This document shows, piece by piece, positions 1-8,974 of a DNA stretch of 64,000 bases (positions within the stretch are counted from its first letter, which is position 1; each line of letters begins with the position of its first letter). The stretch is taken from the NCBI GenBank assembly GCA_963700185.1, contig CAVOWP010000013.1, forward strand, positions 1-64,000. Direction: 5' to 3'. Origin of the DNA: AP-15 sp963700185 (GTDB taxonomy: Bacteria > Pseudomonadota > Alphaproteobacteria > ATCC43930 > CGMCC-115725). The position numbers were made by a program, and so were the translations under genes. Below the pieces are notes generated by a model. The model was not told where the DNA came from, ran no database searches, and saw only the letters and a list, made by a program, of their open reading frames with translations.

Positions 1-441
1 TCCCAGCTGCGGGCGCGGGTCTCTTTGCGGCGAACGGGACGGAAATAACGGGAGTTCAACGGGCCCGGCACCGTGCCTCTTTCACATTTTCGATCAATGC
101 GGCGTGATCGCGAACGATCTCTGGAAATAAGACTACCGGGTGACGTCTACTGGAGGCGGTCCGGCCCGAGGGCGCTTCTCCTTCATCAAGCCCCCTGCTC
201 GCTGGCGCCATCACGGTCTCAGTCGGCCATCCCATATCTCATACCGCGGTCTGAAACCCGCCAGGGTTTCCGCGTCTTCTGGACGAATTTTCCTGCGGCG
301 CGGGGCCGATTTACCGCAGGGTGGGCAATCGCGATCAAATATGCGCGATCATCCAAAGGCATGGTTGCGCGGCCGCTGCCGATAAATTTACCCTATTGGT
401 AGACGACCAGAGAGATCGCCGGCTTTTGGGGAGGATAATCC
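1..441. other. Left-edge region without a recognisable gene
   Basis: Short open frames on the plus strand have no recognisable composition or domain. The only structure seen is a perfect 7-bp hairpin at 253-270 (GAAACCC, loop GCCA, GGGTTTC) with no T-run after it. A good Shine-Dalgarno (ggggagg, 428-434) belongs to the next gene. Confidence 0.5.
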
Positions 442-879
442 GTGGCCGATTTGGCAACTCTGCGGCTCACCTGGAAACCGCGCATGTTGAGCATTCTGCG
501 CATCATGGTCGGCTTGCTGTACATGGAGCACGGTCTCGCGAAGGTCATCGGCTTCCCACTCCAGCCGAACCATGCGCCCTACGCCCCCTTCACCTTAAAT
601 CCGGGCCTCCAAGGCTTGTTGGAGCTGGTTGGCGGATTGCTGCTCGCGCTGGGTTTGTTCACCCGCACCGTCGCCTTCATCCTCGCAGGTGACATGGCAG
701 TGGCCTACTTCATGGCCCATGCACCGAGAGGTTTCTTCCCGCTCCTCAACGGCGGGGAGTTGGCAATCGTCTACTGCTTCGTGTTCCTCTATCTCTGGGT
801 CGCCGGTGGTGGCGAATGGAGTCTCGATCGCCTACGCGCGCCCGCGTCCTCGTCCACCCTGTCGCCGAGCCGGGCCTGA
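442..879 (+). CDS. DoxX family inner-membrane protein
   Basis: A 145-residue integral membrane protein of the DoxX family. Four hydrophobic segments are visible, at about residues 15-33, 58-74, 76-93 and 104-122. The family hallmarks are present: an N-terminal RIMVGLLYMEHGLAK stretch, and a central LLELVGGLLLALGLFTR stretch with glycine pairs. DoxX proteins are small four-helix membrane proteins, some linked to quinone or thiosulfate metabolism or oxidative stress; the substrate here cannot be told. The start is GTG at 442, chosen because ggggagg lies about 7 nt upstream. The C-terminal ten or so residues are serine-rich and overlap the next small frame, so the end may be slightly extended relative to the family. 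Confidence 0.85.
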   Translation: MADLATLRLTWKPRMLSILRIMVGLLYMEHGLAKVIGFPLQPNHAPYAPFTLNPGLQGLLELVGGLLLALGLFTRTVAFILAGDMAVAYFMAHAPRGFFPLLNGGELAIVYCFVFLYLWVAGGGEWSLDRLRAPASSSTLSPSRA

Positions 880-1064
880 TCACTGTTGCACTGGATCGAG
901 ATGAGGCCAGCGTCATTGCGGACCTGCTTCCGTTAATGAATAAGGCCGTACACTCGGAGGAATACAGCCAAGAGGCGGCTGGCTGGGCGGTAAGGGTTGG
1001 CCCCGAACTATTGGCAGCGATCGACAGGAAAATCGCCGAGAAGAAGCAGGGCAGGGCGCAATAA
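816..1064 (+). CDS. Small hypothetical protein overlapping the DoxX gene
   Basis: An open frame of up to 82 residues overlapping the DoxX 3' end by about 64 bp. From about residue 24 onward it looks like real protein: an amphipathic stretch with LDRDEASVIADLLPLMNKA, followed by WAVRVGPELLAAIDRKIAE. The first 20 residues are basic and Ser/Arg-rich and are probably the DoxX gene read in another frame, so the true start is likely an internal non-ATG codon. No family is recognised. Same strand and overlap suggest translational coupling to DoxX. Confidence 0.45.
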   Translation: MESRSPTRARVLVHPVAEPGLITVALDRDEASVIADLLPLMNKAVHSEEYSQEAAGWAVRVGPELLAAIDRKIAEKKQGRAQ

Positions 1065-1460
1065 CCCCATCGCGGAAAACACCACCAAGTTTACAGGCCC
1101 CCCGAAGGGCGGTGCGTCACCTCAGAAGGTCGTGTGATTTAAGCAACCTCACCAGCTCCGCGGCCCATTCACGAGCCTCCGGCATTTTCCCGGCATCTCT
1201 GAAGGCGAGGGCCTTTGCCAAGGCTTGGTTGTGGGAAGTACGCCGTACCTGCGATGCGCCGTGCCGGCGGTGGCTCCATCATATCATGTCGTCGGCTGCC
1301 GGTCTCAAGGGATCGGCAGGTCTGGCCGGCTATTGCGGCACGAAAGGAGGCGTGCGCCCTTCGCCAAAGCTAAATAGGCTCGTCCGATCGCGCGATTCTC
1401 TTCGTGGTACCGGCCATGATCGTTGTTTGCCAGAACCTTAGGAAGAAGCGCTGATGGTGA
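1065..1460. other. Intergenic region with a possible minus-strand gene remnant
   Basis: No complete gene is seen. On the minus strand, about 1270 down to the stop at 1117-1119, one frame reads protein-like sequence (ALAKALAFRDAGKMPEAREW, then AAELVRLLKSHDLLR) but has no usable ATG, GTG or Shine-Dalgarno and is closed upstream by a stop. It could be the 3' end of a decayed helical protein gene or chance in GC-rich DNA. Confidence 0.25.
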
Positions 1461-1691
1461 TCAAATGACTTCTTCAAAGACCGTCTCGGCTACTTCGGCG
1501 ATCGCTTCGGCCTTGTCTTCCGGCTGATAGTGATGCTCCGGCAAGGCTATCTTGACCAAACCGGCGACAATGGCTGCTGAGACTTCAGGACCGATCGCAA
1601 TACCGGCAATGCAGATCTCTGGCATCAACACCAAAGTCGCCACCCCGGCCAATATACCGACACCGATAATTGTACTGGAACTTAATGCCAT
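1461..1691 (-). CDS. Small hydrophobic hypothetical protein
   Basis: A 76-residue frame starting at ATG. Residues 6-50 are hydrophobic with glycines and one CIAGIAIG stretch, suggesting one or two membrane segments. The tail is acidic and helical (PEDKAEAIAEVAETVFEEV). It is not a family I recognise. It lies head-to-tail with the larger minus-strand gene upstream, 153 bp away. Composition supports a real gene, but it is short. Confidence 0.45.
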   Translation of the reverse strand: MALSSSTIIGVGILAGVATLVLMPEICIAGIAIGPEVSAAIVAGLVKIALPEHHYQPEDKAEAIAEVAETVFEEVI

Positions 1692-1843
1692 CGCATATCC
1701 TCACGAAACCCCGGTTCCCCTCTATCTGATCCGATCGTCGCTCATGGTCTGCGGCGATATCGCCCGGCTCGGGGCGGAGCTCTCACCGGCTGGGTGCGCT
1801 ACTGTGGTCGTTTCTACCCCTCGAAGCTGCGTCGCCGAAGGGG

Positions 1844-4594
1844 CTAACGACCGGTGGAGTGCTGACTCAACTCCTCGAGGAGTGGGCGCAGCGCGTCCAG
1901 TTCCGCGCCAAAGCCGGCCCAGTTACCGGATTTCAGCTGCTCCACGGCGCCGTTGTAGTGGCTCAGCGCCTCCCGCGCCCGATCGGCCTCGGGGCCGGCG
2001 AGCGCGGTTTTGGCTGGCGCCCCCGGCGGGGAGGCCGAGGGCGGGGCGGCCGGGGCGGGTCCCTTGAACAGCGCTGCCAGCGCCCCGGCGAGCGTCTCGT
2101 CCATGACCACACGGTCGCCATACGCCGCGATCACCCGCTTGAGCTCCGGCAGTTGTCCTGCCTCCGCACGGAGATAGAGCGGCGACACATACAAGATCGA
2201 GTTCTCTATCGGGATCACCAGCAGATTTCCTCGGATGACCCGCGAGCCCATCTGGTTCCACAGCGAGAGCTGCTGGGAGATCTCTGTGTTCTGGTTGATC
2301 AGCGCCTCGATTTGAAAGGGCCCGTAAACGAGCTTGTCCTTGGGAAACTCGTAGACGATCAGCTTGCCGTAATCCGGCGGGTCAGAGCGGGCGGCCAGCC
2401 ACGCAATCATGTTCTGCCGCTGGCTCGGCACCATCGGCAGCATTTGCAGAAACTCGACCTGCGGTTCGCCGGGCAGGCGCACGATGATATAGTATGGGGC
2501 CATCGTCGCCTCGTCCCCGCCGGTCGGTTGGCGCGGGAACTGCCAGAGATCTTCGCGGTTATAGAAGACTTCGGCGCTGTTCATGTGGTAGGTCCGGTAC
2601 ACTTGCGCCTGGATGAAGAACAGGTCCTCCGGGTAGCGAATATGCTTTTGCAAGTCCTGGGGCATGGCCGCCAATGGCTTGAAGAGCCCCGGGAAGATGC
2701 GCTGGTAGGTCGCGGCGATCGGGTCCGAGGAATCCGCCACGTAAAAGGTTACCGTCCCGTTGTAGGCGTCGATGACGGTTTTGACCGCATTGCGGATGTA
2801 ATTGAGCTCCAAGCCGGGAAGTGTCTGGGCGTAGGGGAAATAGCGACTCGTCGTATAGGCATCCTGCATCCAGAAGAGCCGGCCCTCGCTGACCACCAGG
2901 TAGGGGTCCCGGTCGAGGCGGAGGAAAGGGGCGATCGTCCGGACCCGCTCCTGAATGGTACGGCGGAACATGATCCGACTGTCGCCGGTGATATAGCTGG
3001 TGAGCAGCAGGTTCGGGTCCTTGAAATACCACGCGAAGAGGGCTCTGCGAGCGATCCCGCCGACGGCGACCCCGCCGGCACCCGCATAGGTCGCGTAGAC
3101 GTTGTCCGTCCCCTTGGGGTAATCGAACTCCGGGGTGCTCCCCTTGACGATGACGTAGGTGTCGGTCTCTTCGCCGAAGTAGATGCGCGGTTCGTCGATC
3201 GGCGGGCCGCCGGTCGCGACCGGCGGGATGTCCTGGAGGTAGAAGATCGGCAACCCTTCTCCGGTCTTGCGGGCGAGCGGGCTCATCACCGCCCCATTGC
3301 CGTGGGTGAACAGCACATGCCAGTTGACCCAGGTCTGGGCATTGGGGGGTAGGAGCGCGGGCTTGAGCTCGCGCGCCGACAGCGTCACCCCCTGATACGC
3401 GCCATCGAGATGGTAACGATCCACATCCACATCGTGGAACTTGTAGTAGGTCCGTATCTCCTGCAATTGACCGTACGTGTCCATCAACGGCTGCCAGTCC
3501 CACAGCCGAATGTTGTCAATGGTCGCCTGGTTGGCCTGTAGCGTCTGGAAGGTGAGGTTCTGTTCCACCGGGAAGGGTTTGACCGTGATCTGATGGAGAT
3601 TATACGCCTGTTGGGTGAGGTCGATGTTCCGCTGGATGTAGGGCTTCTCCAACTGCAGCTCGTTCGGTTTCACGAACACGACCTGAAACAGCGCGGGGAA
3701 CACCAGAGCCAGCACCAAGGAACTGCCAAAGACCAGCACCGCCCCGGCTACCGGAAGCTTGTAGGTGCGGACCCGCAAATTGGCCCAACAGGCAAGGGCT
3801 GCGATGACCGAGAGCCCGACCAGCAGCCAGAGGACGGGCAGCGCAATATGGGTATCGGTGTAGCTCGCCCCTACGACTACCCCATTGTCGCCGTACAGCA
3901 GCAGAAAACGGTCGAGACCATAAGACCAAGCTTTCACCGCGAAGAAGAGCCCGAGCAGAGCGGAGCCATGGGCGATGGCCGTCGGTGAGATCGACCGGCG
4001 CTGCTCGTTGAATTCGATGTCGCCGTGCACCCAGTACACCGCTCCGGCGACGAGAAAGCTCAAGACGAGCGTCAGCAGCAGCCAATTTTTGAGGACGACA
4101 TAGGCGGGAAGGGAGAAGAGATAGAAGCCGATGTCCTTGCCGAACTGGGGATCGCTCTCGCCATACGGCACCTGATAGACGAAGCGCAGGAACAGGTCCC
4201 AGTTGCTCACCTCCCCTGCGGCAATCAAGATCGCAAGGACGCCGGCGACCCCTATGATGAGCAGACGCCACGGAAGACGCTGGCGCATGAGCTCCAAGAG
4301 CTCAGGCAACGTCTGAGCCCCGCCGGCTTCGTGCGCAAAACCGACGGGATGCACATGCCCCCGTCGCCGGGCGAACCGGGAGGCCAGGGATCCGTTCACC
4401 CACAGGAGAATGGCGGACCCGACGAAAACCGCGAAGAAGAGCACCGCCTTGCCGCCAAGAATCGTCGCGAAGACATCCAGATACCCGATGGCCGAGAACC
4501 AGGCCCAATCGACCAGGAAGTCACTCGTCAGGCCCAGTACGATGAAGCAGGCCACGATGACGATAACAGCGACCGCGATGCCTCTTCTTGGCAT
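1844..4594 (-). CDS. UPF0182 family large membrane protein
   Basis: A 916-residue protein matching the UPF0182 family in length and layout. The N-terminal third holds about seven hydrophobic helices (first at residues 6-26, FLVDWAWFSAIGYLDVF following). A long soluble region then follows, with family-typical sequence such as ENLTFQTLQANQATIDNIRLW and YYKFHDVDVDRY, and a proline/alanine-rich linker before a helical C-terminus. The large domain is probably outside the inner membrane. The family is widespread but its function is not established. The gene is intact over 2.7 kb. No operon partner is evident. The ATG is preceded by a purine-rich ggaggtagatat sequence. Confidence 0.9.
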   Translation of the reverse strand: MPRRGIAVAVIVIVACFIVLGLTSDFLVDWAWFSAIGYLDVFATILGGKAVLFFAVFVGSAILLWVNGSLASRFARRRGHVHPVGFAHEAGGAQTLPELLELMRQRLPWRLLIIGVAGVLAILIAAGEVSNWDLFLRFVYQVPYGESDPQFGKDIGFYLFSLPAYVVLKNWLLLTLVLSFLVAGAVYWVHGDIEFNEQRRSISPTAIAHGSALLGLFFAVKAWSYGLDRFLLLYGDNGVVVGASYTDTHIALPVLWLLVGLSVIAALACWANLRVRTYKLPVAGAVLVFGSSLVLALVFPALFQVVFVKPNELQLEKPYIQRNIDLTQQAYNLHQITVKPFPVEQNLTFQTLQANQATIDNIRLWDWQPLMDTYGQLQEIRTYYKFHDVDVDRYHLDGAYQGVTLSARELKPALLPPNAQTWVNWHVLFTHGNGAVMSPLARKTGEGLPIFYLQDIPPVATGGPPIDEPRIYFGEETDTYVIVKGSTPEFDYPKGTDNVYATYAGAGGVAVGGIARRALFAWYFKDPNLLLTSYITGDSRIMFRRTIQERVRTIAPFLRLDRDPYLVVSEGRLFWMQDAYTTSRYFPYAQTLPGLELNYIRNAVKTVIDAYNGTVTFYVADSSDPIAATYQRIFPGLFKPLAAMPQDLQKHIRYPEDLFFIQAQVYRTYHMNSAEVFYNREDLWQFPRQPTGGDEATMAPYYIIVRLPGEPQVEFLQMLPMVPSQRQNMIAWLAARSDPPDYGKLIVYEFPKDKLVYGPFQIEALINQNTEISQQLSLWNQMGSRVIRGNLLVIPIENSILYVSPLYLRAEAGQLPELKRVIAAYGDRVVMDETLAGALAALFKGPAPAAPPSASPPGAPAKTALAGPEADRAREALSHYNGAVEQLKSGNWAGFGAELDALRPLLEELSQHSTGR

Positions 4595-5441
4595 ATCTAC
4601 CTCCCTCGTGTGTTCGTCATCTTCATTTCCCAGTGACCGGTCGCACTTGGGGCTGGCGACGGGCAGAAAGGAGACGCGGTCCGCAGTCAGCCCGCCCCGC
4701 CGATCGTGAACCTCGGCGGGAACGTGAGTTCACCATACCGTACCCAGCGCCGCCCGAATCGGCCATGTGATCTTAACCGATGGATACCCTGAACCGAGAG
4801 TAGGCCGTTCAACGCGCCCCGCCGCCGAACACTCGGTTTCGCTCTGTCGTACACACCGTCGTCCTGATCGCGCGCGGCGAGGACATTGGCACGCTCGGCG
4901 CTTAAATTCGAGTTCGCAACCAACTCACCGCTGGAGGAAGCCGGATTCGAACCATCGGTCCCGCGGAAGACCCCCGCCGTCGTCGTGATATCGGGTCTCG
5001 TCGCGCCGCCTTCTCCGTTGCGGCAAGGAGAGCCGACACGAGCCCCTCTCTCGAAACCTTGGTCGTCTCACGCGGTACTGACGGTTCGATCCGGCTTGTT
5101 CCAGCGGTGAGTCAGACGAACTCTGAGGGCTGCGGAGTTGGTTGAGGAACCTGCCGCCACCGATCCGCACCCCGTGCCGCCAAATGGAAGTTACGAAAAA
5201 TTAACGTCAGCGAAAGCATGCTGTCATTTTCTCTGCCGATATCCTTGCATGCCAGGAGATCGCCATGAGCTGCCGGCCGGTTAGACAGACAGCCAAAATG
5301 CAGGACCTTTGCTTCGTGACAGCATACGGCAGCGACTTGATTTTAACGTGATGCACTGTCCAAAGTATCACGAGCAAATCGGCTTTGAGCCTGCCCGCCA
5401 CATCAAGGATTCAAGAAATCCAGCTGTGAAGACCCGAAATC
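4595..5441. other. Long intergenic region carrying the T-arm repeat
   Basis: No convincing gene. The short open frames here on both strands come from a dispersed repeat (4930-5106, listed separately) and are not protein-like. From 5170 to 5441 the sequence is less GC-rich and I see nothing recognisable in it. Confidence 0.5.
4930..5106 (-). repeat. Dispersed inverted repeat with tRNA-like T-arm ends, copy 1
   Basis: Read on the minus strand, this 177-bp segment aligns along its length with 10199-10379. Each end carries a tRNA T-arm-like motif (GGTTCGAATCC or GGTTCGATCC followed by CTCCAGC or TTCCAGC) pointing outward, so the element is an imperfect inverted repeat. The centre is also conserved (gtcggctct, aaggcggcg, gggggtcttccgcgggacc). 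There is no acceptor, D or anticodon arm, so these are not tRNA genes. Confidence 0.7.
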
Positions 5442-5684
5442 ATGTATTGCATCACCCTTCGGAACAAGTTCGACAAAACAATCATCGGATGGTATGACGC
5501 ATCAGCGTCGAACTTCTCTACTGACCAAAGACGAGCAAAGCACTTCTTCGATCGGGTCGACGCTGACTTGGTCGCTGATCAGCTCCGGCGCATGTATCCG
5601 CGCCTCGCTCAAGATATTGAGGTTACCGCTGTTCAGCCCACAGGTCTCACCTGCAGCTCCGACGCCGTAGCCGTGTTGCTATGA
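5442..5684 (+). CDS. Small hypothetical protein
   Basis: An 80-residue ATG frame with protein-like composition (NKFDKTIIGWYDASASNFST, then HFFDRVDADLVADQLRRMYP). Nothing identifies a domain. It is flanked by repeat-bearing intergenic DNA and is somewhat less GC-rich than its neighbours, which fits an imported orphan. A weak gaagacc stands in for a Shine-Dalgarno. It could be a chance frame. Confidence 0.4.
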   Translation: MYCITLRNKFDKTIIGWYDASASNFSTDQRRAKHFFDRVDADLVADQLRRMYPRLAQDIEVTAVQPTGLTCSSDAVAVLL

Positions 5685-6074
5685 TCTGATCGCCGGCTGC
5701 CTGACGGTCGTCCGCGCCGATATCGTTTGCGGCCGCCCCGGTAGGCTGCGCGATGCAGCTCGCGGATGCTCGCGTTTCGGAACGACCGCTTTTCTCCGAG
5801 CGGGACCGATGGTTCGAATCCGCTTTCCTCCAGCGGCGAGTCTGTCTCAGCGGTGAAAGCGGCGGTTGTAGGCGGAAACCCCGCAGTCAGGCGGCTGTCT
5901 GCGGGTGGCTAGGGACGTGAGAAAGGGCGTGCAGGCTGCAAGTCGGAACTCGTTCGCCCTTTCTCTCTGTCGGGCATTGATGCAGTCCCACCCTCCCGAA
6001 AGTTTCTGACCGTTTGCAAACGAGGCCAGGCCGCGGTGGGGTCGCAGCTTGGCACATCTGTTCGGAGTTGCGGT
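5685..6074. other. Intergenic region with half repeat and inverted repeat
   Basis: It contains the half T-arm repeat at 5800-5836 and a perfect 11-bp inverted repeat, GAGAAAGGGCG at 5919-5929 and CGCCCTTTCTC at 5955-5965, with a 25-nt loop. No T-run follows, so it is not a clear terminator. No gene is seen. Confidence 0.5.
5800..5836 (+). repeat. Half copy of the T-arm repeat
   Basis: GCGGGACCGATGGTTCGAAT followed by CCGCTTTCCTCCAGCG matches one end of the repeat elements at 4930-5106 and 10199-10379. The second, inverted end is not present nearby, so this is a solo half-element. Confidence 0.65.
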
Positions 6075-6238
6075 TTAGCTTGCGAGCAGTTTGTGCTGCT
6101 CGGTCCAGTCCAGCGGCAGATCGAGTTCGGTCAGCCGGGTCGCGGTGAGCTCGACGGGTTGCCGGCCCTGCAGGATCGCCTCGACCAGGTGCGGGCTCAA
6201 AAAGGCGAGGTCGACGAGACGGCGAATGTGCAGCGCTG
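6075..6238 (-). pseudogene. C-terminal remnant of a serine recombinase
   Basis: The minus strand encodes RRLVDLAFLSPHLVEAILQG, then RQPVELTATRLTELDLPLDW and TEQHKLLAS, with a stop at 6075-6077. This is homologous to the last 55 or so residues of the serine recombinase at 10605-12330 (RLVRLNYLAPDITKAILDGR, QPPDLTADKLL, LPLAWHEQRTLLGFA). The sequences differ enough that it is the tail of a separate, related recombinase and not a recent copy. Everything upstream of this tail is missing: at about 6230-6238 the sequence runs directly into the truncated methylase gene on the other strand. Confidence 0.75.
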
Positions 6239-7000
6239 ATGGGCGAACAACGCGCGGCGACGGTTTTCGTTGATCCTCCCTACAATGTGAGAATCGACGG
6301 CCACGCGAGCGGCCTCGGCGCGATCCATCATCGTCCCTTCCCGATGGCCTCGGGCGAGATGGATGGGTCGCAGTTCACGGCCTTTTTAGGCCAGGCTTTT
6401 CGCAATCTCGCGGCCTTCAGCATTGATGGCTCCATCCATTTTGTCTGCATGGATTGGCGACATGTCGAAGAGCTGCTGGCCGCTGGCCGTGAGGCCTATG
6501 ACGAGCTCAAAAACATCTGCATCTGGGTCAAAGACAATGCCGGGATGGGCTCATTCTATAGGAGCCAGCACGAGTTTGTGGCCGTCTTCAAACACGGTCA
6601 CCTAGCGCACCGCAACAACATTCAGCTTGGCCAGTTCGGCCGTAACCGCAGCAATGTCTGGCATTACCCCGGGGCCAATTCGTTTGCCCGTTACAGCGAG
6701 CAAGGTAATTTGCTGGCCCTGCACCCGACGGTGAAGCCGGTCACGATGGTCGCCGATGCGATCCTCGACTGCTCAGCCCGCGGCGATATCGTGCTCGACG
6801 CCTTTCTCGGCAGCGGCACGACCCTGATCGCCGCCGAGCGCACCGGCCGGCGCTGCTACGCGCTTGAGCTCGACCCGATCTACGCCGACACGGCGATCCG
6901 CCGCTGGCAGGCTCTGACCGGCGGCAGCGCTCGTCATGCCGTCAGCGGGCGCAGCTTTGATGACCTCGCCCGCGAGGCGGAGGCCCCCAATGCCGCCTGA
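6239..7000 (+). pseudogene. DNA methylase, 5'-truncated (catalytic domain only)
   Basis: 253 residues corresponding to the C-terminal adenine/cytosine-N4 methyltransferase domain of phage-type DNA methylases that normally carry an N-terminal ParB-like domain (total usually over 400 residues). The catalytic DPPY is at residues 12-15, and the S-adenosylmethionine motif DAFLGSGTT at 187-195 comes after it, the beta-class order. The ATG at 6239 coincides with the conserved internal LMG(E/D) position of the family, so it is probably an internal methionine. The missing half lies where the recombinase tail abuts. The domain may still fold, but the protein has lost its usual partner domain. It overlaps DUF5681 downstream by 11 bp. 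Confidence 0.75.
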
Positions 7001-7385
7001 AAAGAACAATGATTACGAGGTGGGCTATGGTAAGCCGCCGTGCCACACCCGTTTTGTGAAAGGTCGGTCCGGCAATCCGCGAGGCCGGCCGCCCGGCAGC
7101 AAAAACTTCACGACGCTTCTGACAGAAGCGCTGAACGAGCCCGTCATCGTCACCGAGAACGGTGGCCGCCGCAAGGTCAGCAAACGCCAAGCGATTATTG
7201 CCCAGCTCGTCAACCGCTCGGCCACTGCCGATTTCCGCGCGATCAAGATCCTTCTCGACATCGTGCGGGACATGGAACGTCAGACCGAGCCGACGACGCC
7301 CGAGCCCTCCGATTTCAGCGAGGCGGACGAGAAGGTCCTCGAACAGATCAAGGCGCGCTTCTCGATCGGGAAACCCGAGCAATGA
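6990..7385 (+). CDS. DUF5681 domain phage protein (small-terminase-like position)
   Basis: 131 residues from the ATG at 6990, chosen because it overlaps the methylase stop and begins just before the conserved domain. The N-terminus holds the basic DUF5681 signature TRFVKGRSGNPRGRPPGSKN. The rest is helical, with NRSATADFRAIKILLDIVRD. DUF5681 proteins sit directly upstream of the large terminase in many alphaproteobacterial prophages, where a small-terminase or DNA-recognition role is inferred. That is the arrangement here: its stop overlaps the terminase ATG (ATGA). A second, broken DUF5681 gene lies at 62095. Confidence 0.85.
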   Translation: MPPEKNNDYEVGYGKPPCHTRFVKGRSGNPRGRPPGSKNFTTLLTEALNEPVIVTENGGRRKVSKRQAIIAQLVNRSATADFRAIKILLDIVRDMERQTEPTTPEPSDFSEADEKVLEQIKARFSIGKPEQ

Positions 7386-8950
7386 AAGTCCTGAGCCCGA
7401 CGCAGTACGAGTTCCTGCTGCGGCACGACTTGGCGACCTTCGCCGGGCGCTGTTTCCAGGACCTCAACCCGCAGACCTGCCTGGCGACCAACTGGCACCT
7501 AGAGGTCATCGCCGCCAAGCTGACCGAGGTGCGCGAAGGCAAGATCCGGCGCCTCATCATCAACCTGCCGCCGCGGCATCTCAAATCCTTGCTGGCCTCG
7601 ATCGCGTTTCCGGCGTGGTATCTCGGGCACCACCCGTCGGCCCAGATCCTCTGCGTCAGCTACGGCCAGGATCTCGCCGACAAGCTCGCCCGCGATTGCC
7701 GGGGCATCATGATGAGCCCGTGGTATCAGCGGATCTTTCCGACCCGCCTGGCGCCGCACCGCCAGGCGGTGCAGGAGTTCATCACCACTCGCCAGGGCTA
7801 CCGGCTCGCCACCTCGACCGGCGGCGTGCTGACCGGACGCGGCGCCGATATCATCCTGATCGACGATCCGCTGAAGCCGGAGGAGGCGCTCTCCGAGGCG
7901 CAGCGGCAAGCCGCCAACGAGTGGTACGACCACACCCTCTACAGCCGGCAAAACGACAAGCGCCGTGGCGCGATCGTCATCATCATGCAGCGGCTGCACG
8001 AAGACGACCTGGTCGGCCACGTCCTCGGCCAGGAGCAGTGGGAAATTCTGAGCTTCCCGGCGATCGCCGAAAAGGACGAGGAGCATCGGATCGAGACGAT
8101 CTTGGAACCGCGATGCTTCGCACGTCGTCAGGGCGAGGCGTTGCATCCCGACCGCGAGCCGCTCGAGGTGCTCGATCGGATCCGGCGGACGATCGGCGAA
8201 TACAATTTCGCCGGCCAGTATCAGCAATCGCCGGCCCCGTTGGGCGGCGGGCTGGTCAAGGCCGAATGGTTCAAACGCTACCGCGAGAACGAACAGCCAG
8301 AGCGTTTCGACCGCATCGTGCAGAGCTGGGACACCGCCAACAAGGCGACCGAGCTCAGCGATTTCTCGGTGTGCACGACCTGGGGAGTAAGTGGCAAGGA
8401 CCTCTTTCTCATCAGTGTGTTTCGCCGGCGGCTCGAGTATCCGGCGCTCAAGCGCGCCGTGCGCGAGCAGCAGAGCCTGTTCGGTGCGACTGTCGTGCTG
8501 ATCGAGGACAAGGCCTCCGGCACCCAGCTGATCCAGGAGCTGATCACCGATGGCTGCCATGGCGTTACCCGGTACCAGCCGACCGGCGACAAAATCATGC
8601 GTCTGCACGCGCAGACCGCGATGATCGAGAACGGCTTTGTCCACATTCCCGAGACCGCCCCCTGGCTCGCCGAATATCTTCACGAGCTGACGGTGTTCCC
8701 GAAGGGCAAACATGACGACCAGGCTGATTCGACCGCGCAGTTTTTGGACTGGTTCAAGATGCCCATGCCGGGTTGGGGGATTGTCGAGTTGACCCGTCGG
8801 CAGTTGGAGGAACGCGAGCAGCGCCGCAAACCGCCACCGGTCAAAACCGTATGGGCCCGCGGCTCCATGGAGTGGCTCGCCGAGCAGGAGAAAGCACGGT
8901 CAGCCGTGGCGCCTGACCCCGTGCCTCATACGCCGCCTGGCATCGAGTGA
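7382..8950 (+). CDS. Phage terminase large subunit
   Basis: 522 residues; the start ATG overlaps the DUF5681 stop by 4 bp. The N-terminal ATPase domain has a Walker A-like PPRHLKS at residues 63-69 and a Walker B at ADIILIDDP. The C-terminal nuclease domain begins around IVQSWDTANK and contains EDKASGTQLI and HDDQADSTAQFL, the acidic clusters expected of an RNase H-like nuclease. It packages phage DNA into proheads. The gene is intact, but no portal, protease or capsid genes follow, so it is a stranded prophage fragment. Confidence 0.9.
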   Translation: MKVLSPTQYEFLLRHDLATFAGRCFQDLNPQTCLATNWHLEVIAAKLTEVREGKIRRLIINLPPRHLKSLLASIAFPAWYLGHHPSAQILCVSYGQDLADKLARDCRGIMMSPWYQRIFPTRLAPHRQAVQEFITTRQGYRLATSTGGVLTGRGADIILIDDPLKPEEALSEAQRQAANEWYDHTLYSRQNDKRRGAIVIIMQRLHEDDLVGHVLGQEQWEILSFPAIAEKDEEHRIETILEPRCFARRQGEALHPDREPLEVLDRIRRTIGEYNFAGQYQQSPAPLGGGLVKAEWFKRYRENEQPERFDRIVQSWDTANKATELSDFSVCTTWGVSGKDLFLISVFRRRLEYPALKRAVREQQSLFGATVVLIEDKASGTQLIQELITDGCHGVTRYQPTGDKIMRLHAQTAMIENGFVHIPETAPWLAEYLHELTVFPKGKHDDQADSTAQFLDWFKMPMPGWGIVELTRRQLEEREQRRKPPPVKTVWARGSMEWLAEQEKARSAVAPDPVPHTPPGIE

Positions 8951-8974
8951 CTCAGCGCCGCGGTTGGCTTTACC

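Noticed and set aside
73..402. 109-residue plus-strand ORF at the left edge
   Set aside because: Arginine/serine-rich, no Shine-Dalgarno, overlapping alternative frames of equal quality; no sign of coding.
1859..3352. 497-residue plus-strand ORF opposite the UPF0182 gene
   Set aside because: Antisense shadow typical of GC-rich DNA: Arg/Gly/His-rich, no domain, and the opposite strand is clearly coding. The same holds for other long antisense frames, for example 7499-8713, 25189-26439 and 40373-42061.
4930..5106. tRNA genes suggested by GGTTCGAATCC motifs
   Set aside because: Only a T-arm and a few 3' bases are present; no acceptor, D or anticodon arms can be folded. Treated as a repeat. The same applies at 5800 and 10199-10379.
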